Of a stretch of 64,000 bases of DNA, positions 15,940 through 24,960 are shown one piece after another. The DNA comes from Chitinispirillaceae bacterium (GTDB lineage: Bacteria; Fibrobacterota; Chitinivibrionia; Chitinivibrionales; Chitinispirillaceae). A program made the translations under genes and the position numbers. Under the pieces are notes generated by a model. That model saw only the letters and a program-made list of their open reading frames with translations, did no database searches and was not told the origin of the DNA. The stretch lies in assembly GCA_016932075.1 (NCBI GenBank), contig JAFGDP010000012.1:1-64000 (forward strand). The letters run 5' to 3'. Each line of letters begins with the position of its first letter. Position 1 is the stretch's first letter.

Positions 15940-17208
15940 CTATTTTCCATTACCTGCAGCTTCCTTCCTCTCGCCGTGGGCCGGCAGGTAGATGGTCATT
16001 GTAGTTCCCTCGCCAAGCGTGGAGCCGCATTCAATATGGCCGCGGTGGTTTTTCATTATAAAATAACACGTTGAAAGCCCGAGCCCTGATCCGTCCTGCT
16101 TGGTCGAAAAAAACGGGTCGAAGATCCGGGGAAGGTGCTCGTCGGCGATTCCGATCCCGTGATCCCGAATAATGATCGCAATATAGTTTCCCTGTTCGAG
16201 TCCTGGATACTCACGCGGCTTGATCCTCCTGTTTTTTGCGATGATATCGAGGGTGCCTCCCGAGGGCATGGCGTGCCGGGCATTGATGACGATGTTATCG
16301 ATTACCTGGACAATCTGGCCCTCGTCCGCTTCCGCAGGCCAGAGACCCTTCTGAATTCTGAAAATTGTTTTGATGTTCGATTCGCCGACCGACATACCGA
16401 CACAGTTTCGCAGAATTCTGCCAATATCGAGCGGCCGTTTCTGCGGCACCCCTGCCTTGGAAAAATTGAGGAGTTGCTGCGTGAGGCCCTTGCTCCGCTG
16501 CAGGGCCATCATCGCCTTTTGCAGATAGACCGCAATGGTTTCGTTATCCTGGCACTGCTCGATGCTGAACTCAATATAGCCGAGCGCAATGGTGAGCAGG
16601 TTCTTGAAATCATGCGCGATCCCTCCGGCAAGCACGCCGATCGCCTCGAGCCGCTGCGCCTGCAGATATTGCTGTTCAAGCCGTTTCCGCTCTTCCTCGT
16701 CTCTTTTTTTCTGCGTGATGTCCCGTATAATACCGACCGTACCGACGAACTCTTTCCGCCCCTGCTTTTTTCTCTCGGTTGCGTCGCGGAACACTCCTCT
16801 GGCGCTTACCTCGCCGACCGCGATCAGGGAGCCGTACATGAGCCGCTTGCCGTTCTGCTCCGGCTTCCAGTGCTTGGGGATCAACCGTACCTCGAGTCCC
16901 CTGGTCATGCGCTTGCCGGTCCTGCGCTCATCGAAAATCTTCGGGGCGTTCTCGTCGCCCGTCACCTGACCCTTGATTTTCTCAAGCACCACGACACGGC
17001 TTACCTTCTCAGCATCATCGGGATGCAGAATAATGCTGAAATGCCGCCCTATAAGCTCGCGCGGTTTATACCCGAGCGTTTCAATACAGCTGTTGATATA
17101 GGTGATGGCGCCCCTGGTGTCGAGCCGGTATACGATATCAGGGATTATCTCCAAAAGCGTGCGGTAACTCTGTTCAATGCGTGTATTACGATCAGTAAGT
17201 TTAGGCAT
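15940..17208 (-). CDS. PAS-domain sensor histidine kinase (soluble)
   Basis: A 422-residue cytoplasmic kinase. A PAS domain (about 14-160, interrupted by a charged insertion around 75-135) is followed by a coiled linker (QKKRDEEERKRLEQQYLQAQRLEAIG), the dimerisation/phosphotransfer helix with the phospho-accepting H199 (GGIAHDFKNLL), and the ATPase domain with N-box DNIVINARHAM, G1 IRDHGIGI, F-box FDPFFSTK and G2 GSGLGLSTCY. The H-DFKN box puts it in the HisKA/NtrB-like group common in environmental bacteria. There are no membrane segments. No partner response regulator is adjacent, so it is an orphan; it diverges from the AGCS symporter. Confidence 0.92.
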   Translation of the reverse strand: MPKLTDRNTRIEQSYRTLLEIIPDIVYRLDTRGAITYINSCIETLGYKPRELIGRHFSIILHPDDAEKVSRVVVLEKIKGQVTGDENAPKIFDERRTGKRMTRGLEVRLIPKHWKPEQNGKRLMYGSLIAVGEVSARGVFRDATERKKQGRKEFVGTVGIIRDITQKKRDEEERKRLEQQYLQAQRLEAIGVLAGGIAHDFKNLLTIALGYIEFSIEQCQDNETIAVYLQKAMMALQRSKGLTQQLLNFSKAGVPQKRPLDIGRILRNCVGMSVGESNIKTIFRIQKGLWPAEADEGQIVQVIDNIVINARHAMPSGGTLDIIAKNRRIKPREYPGLEQGNYIAIIIRDHGIGIADEHLPRIFDPFFSTKQDGSGLGLSTCYFIMKNHRGHIECGSTLGEGTTMTIYLPAHGERKEAAGNGK

Positions 17209-17378
17209 AGCTTCGTACCGTCTGCTGTTTCCTTGTATATTTTATTGTCCCGGAAGGCCCTTTTCTATCACTTTTTCAATGCGTTCCGTTCAACCCTCTG
17301 CACATTGGGGTGTTTTCATGGTCCTGGATTTATTTTATGGCATTATCTTCCCGCTATTTTTGCAGGAAAGGCTATAGC

Positions 17379-18746
17379 ATGGAGGTCATTGCGCTCATCC
17401 GCCAGTTGATTATCACGCTTAATGAGTACCTCTGGGGATGGCCCATGCTCGCACTCCTTTTCGGAACGCATCTCTATCTCACCGTCAGGTTGAAATTCCC
17501 CCAGCGCTATATCTTCAAGGCAATAAAGCTGTCGATTTCAAGCGATGCGGACGGACATGGCGATGTGAGCCATTTCGGCGCGCTCTCCACCGCGCTTGCA
17601 GCCACCATAGGCACCGGCAACATTGTCGGCGTGGCAACCGCCATTACGCTCGGCGGTCCCGGAGCGCTCCTCTGGATGTGGCTCACCGGCGTGTTCGGCA
17701 TCTCCACAAAATACTCTGAAGCAGTCTTGGCGATAAAATACCGGCAGCGGACACCCGCCGGCATGCTCGGCGGCCCGATGTTTGCCCTGGAGCGCGGCAT
17801 GAACCAGAAATGGCTCGCAATCCTGTTCTCTGTCTTTACCGCGCTGGCCGCCTTCGGGATCGGAAACATGGTGCAGGCCAACTCGGCCGCCGTCATAATC
17901 AAAGACTCGTTTGCCATTGACAACTGGATCTCAGGGGTCTGCATGGCGGTCCTGACCGGGCTGGTCATCATCGGCGGAATCCGTTCCATTGCCGGCGTCT
18001 GCACAAAGCTTGTCCCGTTCATGGCCATGCTCTATCTTGCCGGATGCGTGATTCTTTTAGGAATCAACGCACGCTACATCTTCCCTGCGATCTGGCTTAT
18101 CATCACCAGCGCGTTTTCAATGAAGGCGGCTGCCGGCGGGCTCCTTGGAGCGGGAATGATGGCTGCCATCAGATGGGGCATTGCCAGGGGGCTTTTTTCC
18201 AATGAAGCAGGCCTGGGATCGGCACCGATTGTCGCGGCAGCGGCGCGCACCGACAATCCGGTACGCCAGGCCCTGGTTTCGTCCAGCGGCACGTTCTGGG
18301 ACACCGTGGTCATCTGCGCCATTACCGGGCTTGTTATGGTGACGAGCATCATGAAAAATCCCATGGCGTTTGAAGGGCTTGCCGGCCCGCACCTGTCAGC
18401 CGCTGTATTCAGCCAGATCCCGGTCATTGGCACAGGAATGCTCTCCCTGGGGCTCCTGACTTTCGTGTTCTCAACCATCCTTGGATGGTCCTACTACGGC
18501 GAACGGGCCGTCCAGTACCTTTTCAAGAAAAAGGCGATCACCGGATACCGGGTGTTATGGGTCGCGGCGGTGTTTGGCGGCGCAACCGTGAAAATACAGC
18601 TCGTATGGGATTTTGCCGATGTTATGAATGCGCTTATGGCTATTCCGAATCTTGTCTCGCTTCTCTTTTTAAGCGGCGTCATCGTTGCCGAGACGAAAAA
18701 ACACCTGTGGAACAGGAGTCCTGATACGGCGTATGAAGGCGGATAA
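17379..18746 (+). CDS. AGCS-family sodium:alanine/glycine symporter
   Basis: Inner-membrane sodium-coupled amino-acid importer of 455 residues. The family signatures are clear: GALSTALAATIGTGNIVGVATAI (substrate and sodium site), GGPGALLWMWLTGVFGISTKYSEA, and FSNEAGLGSAPIVAAAA. About eleven membrane spans are visible. The frame is open 69 nt further upstream, but the ATG at 17379 is preceded by AGGAAAGG and begins a normal AlsT-like N-terminus (MEVIALIRQLI). The next gene starts 1 nt after its stop. Confidence 0.95.
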   Translation: MEVIALIRQLIITLNEYLWGWPMLALLFGTHLYLTVRLKFPQRYIFKAIKLSISSDADGHGDVSHFGALSTALAATIGTGNIVGVATAITLGGPGALLWMWLTGVFGISTKYSEAVLAIKYRQRTPAGMLGGPMFALERGMNQKWLAILFSVFTALAAFGIGNMVQANSAAVIIKDSFAIDNWISGVCMAVLTGLVIIGGIRSIAGVCTKLVPFMAMLYLAGCVILLGINARYIFPAIWLIITSAFSMKAAAGGLLGAGMMAAIRWGIARGLFSNEAGLGSAPIVAAAARTDNPVRQALVSSSGTFWDTVVICAITGLVMVTSIMKNPMAFEGLAGPHLSAAVFSQIPVIGTGMLSLGLLTFVFSTILGWSYYGERAVQYLFKKKAITGYRVLWVAAVFGGATVKIQLVWDFADVMNALMAIPNLVSLLFLSGVIVAETKKHLWNRSPDTAYEGG

Positions 18747-18747
18747 T

Positions 18748-19785
18748 ATGCGCGACAATACGTTCCGGTCGCTGTGGATACGGGTCGCGCTTTCATGCGT
18801 ACTGGTAATGCACGCTATCGGCCAGACCGCTCCGGCACAAAAGCGCCTCTCCCCTGCCGTTCATAATTACCGCATGTTTCTGGCTATGCCGGCCGACACT
18901 CCCCTTTCCGACTCCACGCCGGTGGCCTTGCGCAGGTTTGTCCGGAATGACACCGACTTCGTGATGACCGTGAGTCCGATCGACCTTTCAGTCGACATCA
19001 GTGAAATGGAGCGATATACGTGGTATCAGTGCGAATGGCAGGAGTTCCTCCTCCGGTATCGGGAAACCACGTACGGCAAGGCGATTCTTGAAGCGCGGCT
19101 GGCCGTGCTGCCTATAAAAGATGCCGGATTTAACCGTTTTCTTACGTCCCAGGAGGGCATCTCCCTTACCGTTGATCTCTGCCCGTCACGCAGGCCCCTT
19201 GACCGGCACTTTTTCGACACCCTTATCACGGCTCTTGCCGTTAACCAGACGCCGGTCCCGATCGGTATCGCTATTACCGGGACCTGGTTGAAAACCCATA
19301 CCGGCGATCTGAAATGGCTCCTGGATCTGGAACGCACCAACCGCATCCATATCACCTGGATCAACCACTCCTACCACCACCATATTCCGGGCGAAGTGGA
19401 CTCCTCCGATACCAGCTGCTCAGGAACGGCAATCGACCTCTGCGAGGAGGTTCTGGGGCTTGAACGGTTGCTTATTGAGAAAGGGCTCATGCCCTCGGTC
19501 TTTTTCCGGTTTCCCGGCCTTGTCTCAAATCCAGAATTAATTGTTAACGTGGTATCCTTCGGCGTGATCCCGGTGGGAAGCGATGCCTGGCTTGCCAAGG
19601 AGCAGAAAGCGAAAAACGGCAGCATCGTACTGGTCCATGCAAACGGCAATGAACCCTGGGGTCTCCAAAAATTCGTACGGTTGCTTGCGGAAAAGCGGGA
19701 CTCGATCCGCCGAAAAGCCTGGTTTCTCTATGACCTCCGTACCAGCATGATCAAGGCGCTGGACTCAGCCGCGACGGTCCATTGA
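18748..19785 (+). CDS. Secreted polysaccharide-deacetylase-like (NodB-type) protein
   Basis: A 345-residue protein with a signal peptide (LWIRVALSCVLVMHAIGQ). The NodB-like core starts near residue 150: LTVDLCPSRRPLD stands where deacetylases have TFDDGP, and the metal-binding H-[ST]-x-x-H motif appears as NHSYHH. A later VFFRFPGL matches motif 3 (RxPxG-like) and SIVLVHANG the C-terminal His motif. The TFDDGP change may mean an altered substrate, but both His ligands and one Asp remain. The ATG at 18748 follows AAGGCGG and directly follows the symporter stop, so the pair is co-transcribed. Role: perhaps peptidoglycan or exopolysaccharide trimming. Confidence 0.7.
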   Translation: MRDNTFRSLWIRVALSCVLVMHAIGQTAPAQKRLSPAVHNYRMFLAMPADTPLSDSTPVALRRFVRNDTDFVMTVSPIDLSVDISEMERYTWYQCEWQEFLLRYRETTYGKAILEARLAVLPIKDAGFNRFLTSQEGISLTVDLCPSRRPLDRHFFDTLITALAVNQTPVPIGIAITGTWLKTHTGDLKWLLDLERTNRIHITWINHSYHHHIPGEVDSSDTSCSGTAIDLCEEVLGLERLLIEKGLMPSVFFRFPGLVSNPELIVNVVSFGVIPVGSDAWLAKEQKAKNGSIVLVHANGNEPWGLQKFVRLLAEKRDSIRRKAWFLYDLRTSMIKALDSAATVH

Positions 19786-19799
19786 TAAGCCGTCACGGC
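19768..19799. terminator. Hairpin between convergent genes, possible terminator
   Basis: GCCGCGACGG (19768-19777) pairs with CCGTCACGGC (19790-19799) with one mismatch and a 12-nt loop. It covers the stop codons of the deacetylase-like gene and the ABC ATPase. No T-tract is present, so function is uncertain. Confidence 0.35.
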
Positions 19800-20611
19800 T
19801 CCCTGAACACCTCGGTGCCCACTAAAACGGATGAAAGGGGTGATTTGTTACAATTTTTTTCGTTTTGCCGCATTCTGCAGTAACACGGCGAGAGGCGGTC
19901 CCATGCCTGGGCATCGCCTGCACCGAGAATACGGATATCATCCATGATTTTTCCATCCGCGATCTCGATGACCCGGTCGCACGAGGCCGCAACATGACGG
20001 TCGTGGGTGACGATGATAAACGTCGTCCGTTCTTCCCTGTTGATCTCCCGCAGCAGTTTCGTGACGCTCTCTCCCGCGTCGGAATCAAGGTTGCCGGTCG
20101 GCTCGTCCGCCAGAATCATTTTCGGCCGGTTCATGAGGGCGCGCGCCAGGGCCACGCGCTGCTGCTGGCCTCCGGAAAGATTGGTCGAACGGTTGTGCTT
20201 CCGCTCCGCGACCCCGACCCGATCGAGCAAGTCCTCGGCCCGTTTTTTCGCCTCGGGTGATACCCTTCCATGCGCAATGCGGTACGGCAGCAGCACGTTC
20301 TCTATTGCCGAATACTCCGGCAGCAGGTGATGAAACTGGAACACGAACCCGAGCGTTTCAGTCCGGAACCGCGCGAGGTCATCATCGGTCAAATGGTAGA
20401 GGTTCTTTCCCTCGAACAGGGCTTCGCCTGAATCGGGGCGGTCAAGAACGCCGATCATGTTGAGAAGCGTTGACTTTCCAGAACCCGACTGCCCGATGAT
20501 GGCGATATACTCACCCTGATCGAGAGAAAGCGAGATATTCTCTAACACCCGCGTGGTAACGGCCTTTCCATAGCTTTTAGTAATATTTCTCAGGGAGAGA
20601 TATTCAGCCAT
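19793..20611 (-). CDS. LolD/MacB-type ABC transporter ATP-binding protein
   Basis: ATPase subunit of 272 residues for the adjacent FtsX/MacB-type permease. Walker A is GQSGSGKST, the Q-loop follows in [18 protein letters not shown], the signature is [15 protein letters not shown], Walker B is [13 protein letters not shown], and the H-loop is VTHD. The FQFHHLLPE segment is typical of LolD-like transporters. The last 45 residues or so after KIMDDIR are not part of the usual fold (LolD ends near 230) and look like run-on sequence. The gene overlaps the permease stop by 8 nt. Confidence 0.93.
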   Translation of the reverse strand: MAEYLSLRNITKSYGKAVTTRVLENISLSLDQGEYIAIIGQSGSGKSTLLNMIGVLDRPDSGEALFEGKNLYHLTDDDLARFRTETLGFVFQFHHLLPEYSAIENVLLPYRIAHGRVSPEAKKRAEDLLDRVGVAERKHNRSTNLSGGQQQRVALARALMNRPKMILADEPTGNLDSDAGESVTKLLREINREERTTFIIVTHDRHVAASCDRVIEIADGKIMDDIRILGAGDAQAWDRLSPCYCRMRQNEKNCNKSPLSSVLVGTEVFREP

Positions 20612-21818
20612 TACGGATCACCTCGATGGGATTGAGACGGCTGGAACGGCGTGCCGGAATGAACGCGGCCAGGGTTCCCGCGACAGTAGCGACGGCGATG
20701 GACACCGCGAACAGCGACGGCGAAATGCTGAGCGGAAAAAGCGGCGTGCCGGTCGCCTTCGCGGTTCCTGCTAAAAACCCGTTAATGAGCCCGTATCCGG
20801 TAAAACAGCCGGCTATTGAACCGAAAAAACCAAGCAGGGCTCCCATGATCAAAAACACCCTGCCGATAACGGCATTGGTAGCGCCGATCGCCTTGAGAAT
20901 GCCTATCTGGCGCGCCTTCTGAATTGCCGATACCGCAAGAACGCTCGCGATACCGAGGGCCACGGCAAGCAGCACGAGCACCTGGATCAGATTCGAGGAG
21001 CTCGACTGGCTCTGCAACGCGGTAAGAAGCTGTGCGTTGTCCTCCATCCAGTTGCCCCATTCAAGGGAGGGAAAGCGTTCGCCCAGCAGCGCGGCAATAG
21101 CCCGTGCGTTAAATACGCGCGGTACCTGCATCTCAAGAACGCTGACGCCGTTGTCAAGGCCGAGCAGGGTCTGGGCCCTGCCCAGCGGCATGATCACCCA
21201 GGTCTGGTTGAGCGGTTTTGATTCGAGGTCGAATATGCCGCTCACCACGAACGCGTCACCCACGCCCCCGGAGGTGGCAATCCGTATCGTGGACCCGGGC
21301 TTGATCCGCAGCTCGCGCGCGATCTCGCTGCCGATGATCACCGAACCGGGAGTAAGATCGGTTGTTCCCTCGGTCATACGCGACCGTATGGCGTAAATGG
21401 AATCGGCCTGTGAAAGCCGCACGCCGCGCAGCTGCACGGGGAGCGACCGTTCCCCCCGGAACATGAAACCGGGCCCTTCCGCGACCGGGGTCACGACCGT
21501 AAAGAATTTTGTCGCGCCGAGCTGCGCCGCCACCGGCTCCCAGTTGCGCACGGGCCGGTCCCGCTCCGAGCTGGATACGACGCGCGCCGTCGCAGGCATG
21601 GTATCGGGCAAAAGCGACGGCAAGGTGTTTTCCCGCGCGCTTCCCGTGATGTGCGGCGCCCTGCCAACGGTCTTCCTGATCAGGTCTTTCTGCAGACCGC
21701 CGATAAGCGCCGAAAGAAATATCTGCACCGCTATGCCGACGGAAATCCCCACCACAATGAGGAGCGTCTGGATCTTTCCCTCCCGCAAGAAGCGCAGCGC
21801 GACAGAAAGCTCGAACAT
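20604..21818 (-). CDS. FtsX/MacB/LolE-type ABC permease
   Basis: A 404-residue permease with one N-terminal span (IQTLLIVVGISVGIAVQIFLSALIGG), a large periplasmic MacB-PCD domain, and three spans in the FtsX domain near the C-terminus, ending in the conserved [21 protein letters not shown]. This topology belongs to mechanotransmission-type transporters that export lipoproteins, peptides or macrolides rather than moving substrate through the inner membrane. It lies 3 nt after the adaptor and overlaps the ATPase, so the operon order is adaptor-permease-ATPase. There is no outer-membrane TolC gene nearby. Confidence 0.92.
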   Translation of the reverse strand: MFELSVALRFLREGKIQTLLIVVGISVGIAVQIFLSALIGGLQKDLIRKTVGRAPHITGSARENTLPSLLPDTMPATARVVSSSERDRPVRNWEPVAAQLGATKFFTVVTPVAEGPGFMFRGERSLPVQLRGVRLSQADSIYAIRSRMTEGTTDLTPGSVIIGSEIARELRIKPGSTIRIATSGGVGDAFVVSGIFDLESKPLNQTWVIMPLGRAQTLLGLDNGVSVLEMQVPRVFNARAIAALLGERFPSLEWGNWMEDNAQLLTALQSQSSSSNLIQVLVLLAVALGIASVLAVSAIQKARQIGILKAIGATNAVIGRVFLIMGALLGFFGSIAGCFTGYGLINGFLAGTAKATGTPLFPLSISPSLFAVSIAVATVAGTLAAFIPARRSSRLNPIEVIRNG

Positions 21819-21821
21819 GGT

Positions 21822-23027
21822 TCAGTCGCTCTTTTCCAGTACGACCTTTGCGTTGTTTTTAAGCGATAATCCGAAGAGAACGGTATCACGGTCTTCAAGA
21901 CCCTCTGAAATGAGCAGCAGGGCGCTGCCGATGTCCCTGGCCGTCACCTCGCGCAACTGCGAACGGCCGTTTGACAACACGGACACGAAACTCCTGCCGT
22001 TTTTCTGCGCCACAAACCGCTTCTCAAGCGCAATGCCTGACGGAATGGTCCCGATAATAATCTGCGCCGATACGGTCTGGTCAGGGATGAACACGGAAGA
22101 ACCGCCGTCAATTGAACACTTCACCGTGGCCGTACCGCGTGAAGCGTCAATCACGGGCACGATTTCCCGTACCCGGGCATCAAAGGTGCTGTCGGGAAGC
22201 GACGCAAGCCGCAGGAGCACCTGCTGACCCGCCTTGATGCGATAGACTTCGTCCTCGTCAATCAGGAGCTCGACATGGGTGGTCGTGTCGCGGGGAAGGA
22301 ACATCGCCACCGCGGCCGCCGGAGAGACCAGCTCGCCCTCGTTGACCTTGATCTTTACCACGCGGCCGGGTTCATAGGCGCGCAGGCAGGTGCGCGAAAG
22401 CGATATGACCGCCTCGTCAAGTGCTGCCTGCGCCTGCGCCAGCTGCACTTCGAGGAGTTGTTTCTGATTGCCTTTGACCGCGTCAACCGCTGCGCGGGCG
22501 GCCTTCTGCTGCGAAACGGCGACTTCGTAATCGTGGCGGACCCGGTCGAGTTCCTGGGCCGGGGCAGCGCCGGTGGAGGACAACGCCGTATATCGTTCAA
22601 GCTGCTTCTTCAACAGATCGGTCTTCGAGACTGCCTGTGCAAGCTGCTCTTCGGCCTGGGAAGCATCGGTCGTCGCGACCTTTGACAACGCGATGCGCGC
22701 CGCCCGCACGGCAATCCTGCGTTGCGCCACCGCGTTTTTTTCTTCAAGGTTATCGAGCATCATGATGGTATCCCCAATTTCGATGCTTTCACCCTCCTTG
22801 ACCGGTATCCGCGCCACCGTGCCGCCCTTCTGAAACGAAAGCGGCACCACGGAACTGCCTGCGATCCTGCCGCTCGCAAGAACCGTTTCCAGCACGTCCC
22901 GTTCGGTTGCAACCATATATTGAACGCTCGTGGCGCCCCCTCGGCCGGCAATCACGGCAATGATAATAACGATAACGGCGCCAACACCGATATACATTCC
23001 ATGGATCCATTTTTTTCGCGATGGCAT
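21822..23027 (-). CDS. MacA/HlyD-type periplasmic adaptor
   Basis: Membrane-fusion protein of 401 residues that links the MacB-like permease to an outer-membrane channel. An N-terminal anchor (MYIGVGAVIVIIIAVIAG) is followed by the first half of the lipoyl domain (KGGTVARIPVKEGESIEIGDTI), a long coiled-coil hairpin rich in Ala, Gln and Glu (about 95-205), the second lipoyl half (LRAYEPGRVVKIKVNEGELV) and a beta-barrel domain. The ATG at 23027 is chosen over the TTG one codon earlier; GAGAGGTG lies upstream. It is the first gene of the export operon, so its promoter should lie between 23028 and the inverted-repeat element. Confidence 0.9.
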   Translation of the reverse strand: MPSRKKWIHGMYIGVGAVIVIIIAVIAGRGGATSVQYMVATERDVLETVLASGRIAGSSVVPLSFQKGGTVARIPVKEGESIEIGDTIMMLDNLEEKNAVAQRRIAVRAARIALSKVATTDASQAEEQLAQAVSKTDLLKKQLERYTALSSTGAAPAQELDRVRHDYEVAVSQQKAARAAVDAVKGNQKQLLEVQLAQAQAALDEAVISLSRTCLRAYEPGRVVKIKVNEGELVSPAAAVAMFLPRDTTTHVELLIDEDEVYRIKAGQQVLLRLASLPDSTFDARVREIVPVIDASRGTATVKCSIDGGSSVFIPDQTVSAQIIIGTIPSGIALEKRFVAQKNGRSFVSVLSNGRSQLREVTARDIGSALLLISEGLEDRDTVLFGLSLKNNAKVVLEKSD

Positions 23028-23147
23028 CAACGCACCTCTCCCGGATAAAGGATGCTGGAATTAAAAAATAACTTCGCGTTGGTTTCGCAAGTATATGAAT
23101 AATATACGGCACACCCCTTGTCGATTCTGCCATTCGGGCTTTTTTAG

Positions 23148-23345
23148 CCTAAAAAAAACAGTTCACCGCAGAGACGCGGAGTACGCGGAGAACTAACATA
23201 ATGAAGATAAGCACAGTAGAAAACCAGAACAAAGAGGCGAAGAACTCGTTTCGGGTGCACTATTTTTGGGGTTGTTTTTCACTATAGTCATTCTTTCCTC
23301 TGCGATCCCGGCGTCTCCGCGGTGCAACTATCTGCGATTTTTAGG
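23148..23345. repeat. MITE-like element with imperfect terminal inverted repeats
   Basis: The left arm (23161-23177, GTTCACCGCAGAGACGC) is the inverse of the right arm (23311-23328, GCGTCTCCGCGGTGCAAC) with one mismatch and one indel. The dyad goes further out as CCTAAAAA (23148) against TTTTTAGG (23345). The left arm continues into the ACGCGGAGTACGCGGAGA motif, a type of 'CGCAGAGACGCGGAG' repeat I know from intergenic regions of many bacteria. The interior has no coding capacity. It occupies most of the 420-nt gap between the export operon and mgtE. Confidence 0.7.
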
Positions 23346-23449
23346 GTTAAAACACTTGCACGGATGACGTCGCATAAACCAAAATTGTAGTACCCTGCAG
23401 CGGGCAGGGCGCGGTACATTCACCCGTACCCTTGTGCAAGGAGATTTCC

Positions 23450-24760
23450 ATGCCGGAATACAATCCGCTCGTTCCGCTCGTGACCAGCTTCTTTGAACGC
23501 GATATCGCCACCGCAACACACCAGCTGGAAATGATGGAAGAGGGCGACGCCGTACAGACACTGCGTGCACTGCCCCTGCCGCTGGTCGTGAACGTTATCA
23601 AGCGCCTGCAGGCGAGTTTCGCGGCAACGCTGCTCCAGGACGCTGACGCGGAATTCTTCAACGCCGTCGCCTCCTCGCTTGATCCCCAGTTTTTCGCCAT
23701 GATCTTCATGCATCTGCCCGAGGACTCCCGGGAGCGCCTCATGGACGACCTGCCCGAATCACTCAAGGCGCAGGTCCGCGAGGTGCTCACCTATCCCGAG
23801 GACAGCATCGGGCGGATCATGAGCACCGACTTTCTTTCGTTCAACAAGGACGTTCCCGTCAGCGAGGCGATCGAGCGGATACGCACCCTTGCGAAAAAGG
23901 GATTTCCGTCATCGTACGTCTACGTGGTTGACGACGAAAAGGTGCTGGTGGGAGTGGTGAACATGCGTGACCTGATGCTGGCGTCCATTGACGAGCCCAT
24001 TGAAAAGGTCATGCGCCGGGAGCTCTTTGCGCTCCATTCGTTCATGGACCGGGAGGAGGCGGCGAACGAGTTTTCCAAGCGGCGCTATTTTGCCGCGCCG
24101 GTCGTGGACAGCCAGAACCGCATCATGGGCATCATCAAGGCGGAGCAGCTCATCGCCGGAATGCAGGAGGAGGTGACTGAGGATTTCCAGCGCATGTTCG
24201 GCGCCGGCGGGGACGAACGGACCTTCTCGCCCGTCCTCTTTTCAATCAAGAAACGCCTCCCCTGGCTCTCCGTGAACCTGGGGACCGCGTTTATCGCCGC
24301 CGCGGTGGTCGGGCTCTTCGAGGACCTGATCGCGAAAATCACCATCCTCGCCGTGTTTTTGCCCGTGGTTGCCGGACAGGGCGGCAATGCGGGAGCACAG
24401 TCGCTTGCCGTGGTCATGCGCGGCCTGGTCATGCGGGAAATACCCAAAAAAGGGGTCCTGCGGCTCATTCTCAAGGAGGGATGGATCGGCACCGTGAACG
24501 GCGTGATCATCGGCGTGATAACCGCGCTGATCGCCTTCGTATGGCATGGCAATCCCTGGCTCGGACTGGTGATCGGCCTGGGCATGCTGGTCAATCTGGT
24601 GTTTGCCGGCCTGTCGGGCGCGTCGATCCCCCTGCTCATGAAGGCGATGCGGTTCGACCCGGCGCAGAGCTCCAACATCATACTCACCACCGTGACCGAC
24701 GTAATGGGCTTTTTCGCGTTTCTGGGATTCGCCGCGCTGCTTTATCCGTTCCTTCTCTAG
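23450..24760 (+). CDS. mgtE: Magnesium transporter MgtE
   Basis: Dimeric inner-membrane magnesium channel of 436 residues. The N-terminal superhelical domain (about 1-125) precedes two CBS domains (STDFLSFNKDVPVSEAIERIR; a second one ending in MGIIKAEQL) and the plug helix, then five membrane spans with the pore motif PVVAGQGGNAGAQSLAV. The Asn/Gly/Gly stretch and the Asp late in the pore (TTVTDVMGFFAF) are as in characterised MgtE. The in-frame ATG 18 nt upstream is less likely, because AAGGAG sits correctly before 23450. No M-box riboswitch is recognisable upstream; the gap holds the inverted-repeat element instead. Confidence 0.96.
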   Translation: MPEYNPLVPLVTSFFERDIATATHQLEMMEEGDAVQTLRALPLPLVVNVIKRLQASFAATLLQDADAEFFNAVASSLDPQFFAMIFMHLPEDSRERLMDDLPESLKAQVREVLTYPEDSIGRIMSTDFLSFNKDVPVSEAIERIRTLAKKGFPSSYVYVVDDEKVLVGVVNMRDLMLASIDEPIEKVMRRELFALHSFMDREEAANEFSKRRYFAAPVVDSQNRIMGIIKAEQLIAGMQEEVTEDFQRMFGAGGDERTFSPVLFSIKKRLPWLSVNLGTAFIAAAVVGLFEDLIAKITILAVFLPVVAGQGGNAGAQSLAVVMRGLVMREIPKKGVLRLILKEGWIGTVNGVIIGVITALIAFVWHGNPWLGLVIGLGMLVNLVFAGLSGASIPLLMKAMRFDPAQSSNIILTTVTDVMGFFAFLGFAALLYPFLL

Positions 24761-24818
24761 GGCCCTCCGGGACTTGGTTTTTTCCAGGGCCGGATGTATT
24801 TTTTACACCCGATTTTAA

Positions 24819-24893
24819 GGTCCCTTCGTCTAGTGGTTAGGACACAAGGTTTTCATCCTTGCAACAGGGGTTCGATTCCCCTAGGGACTACCA
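24819..24893 (+). tRNA. tRNA-Glu (anticodon TTC)
   Basis: A complete 75-nt cloverleaf with encoded CCA. The acceptor stem GGTCCCT pairs with AGGGACT (one G-U), the D-arm contains TAGTGGTTAGGAC, the anticodon arm is CAAGG-TTTTCAT-CCTTG, and the T-arm is AGGGG-TTCGATT-CCCCT. The anticodon UUC reads Glu GAA/GAG. Confidence 0.98.
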
Positions 24894-24926
24894 AAGGCGG
24901 CCTGAACCGAAAGACAGGCCGCCTTT
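24893..24926 (+). terminator. Intrinsic terminator after tRNA-Glu
   Basis: AAAGGCGGCCTG (24893-24904) pairs perfectly with CAGGCCGCCTTT (24915-24926) around a 10-nt loop, followed by GTTTTATAG. The stem begins at the final A of the tRNA's CCA. It should also stop transcripts of the convergent HDOD gene. Confidence 0.92.
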
Positions 24927-24960
24927 GTTTTATAGTCGTTTGCGCTGGTTTTTTTTGCTC

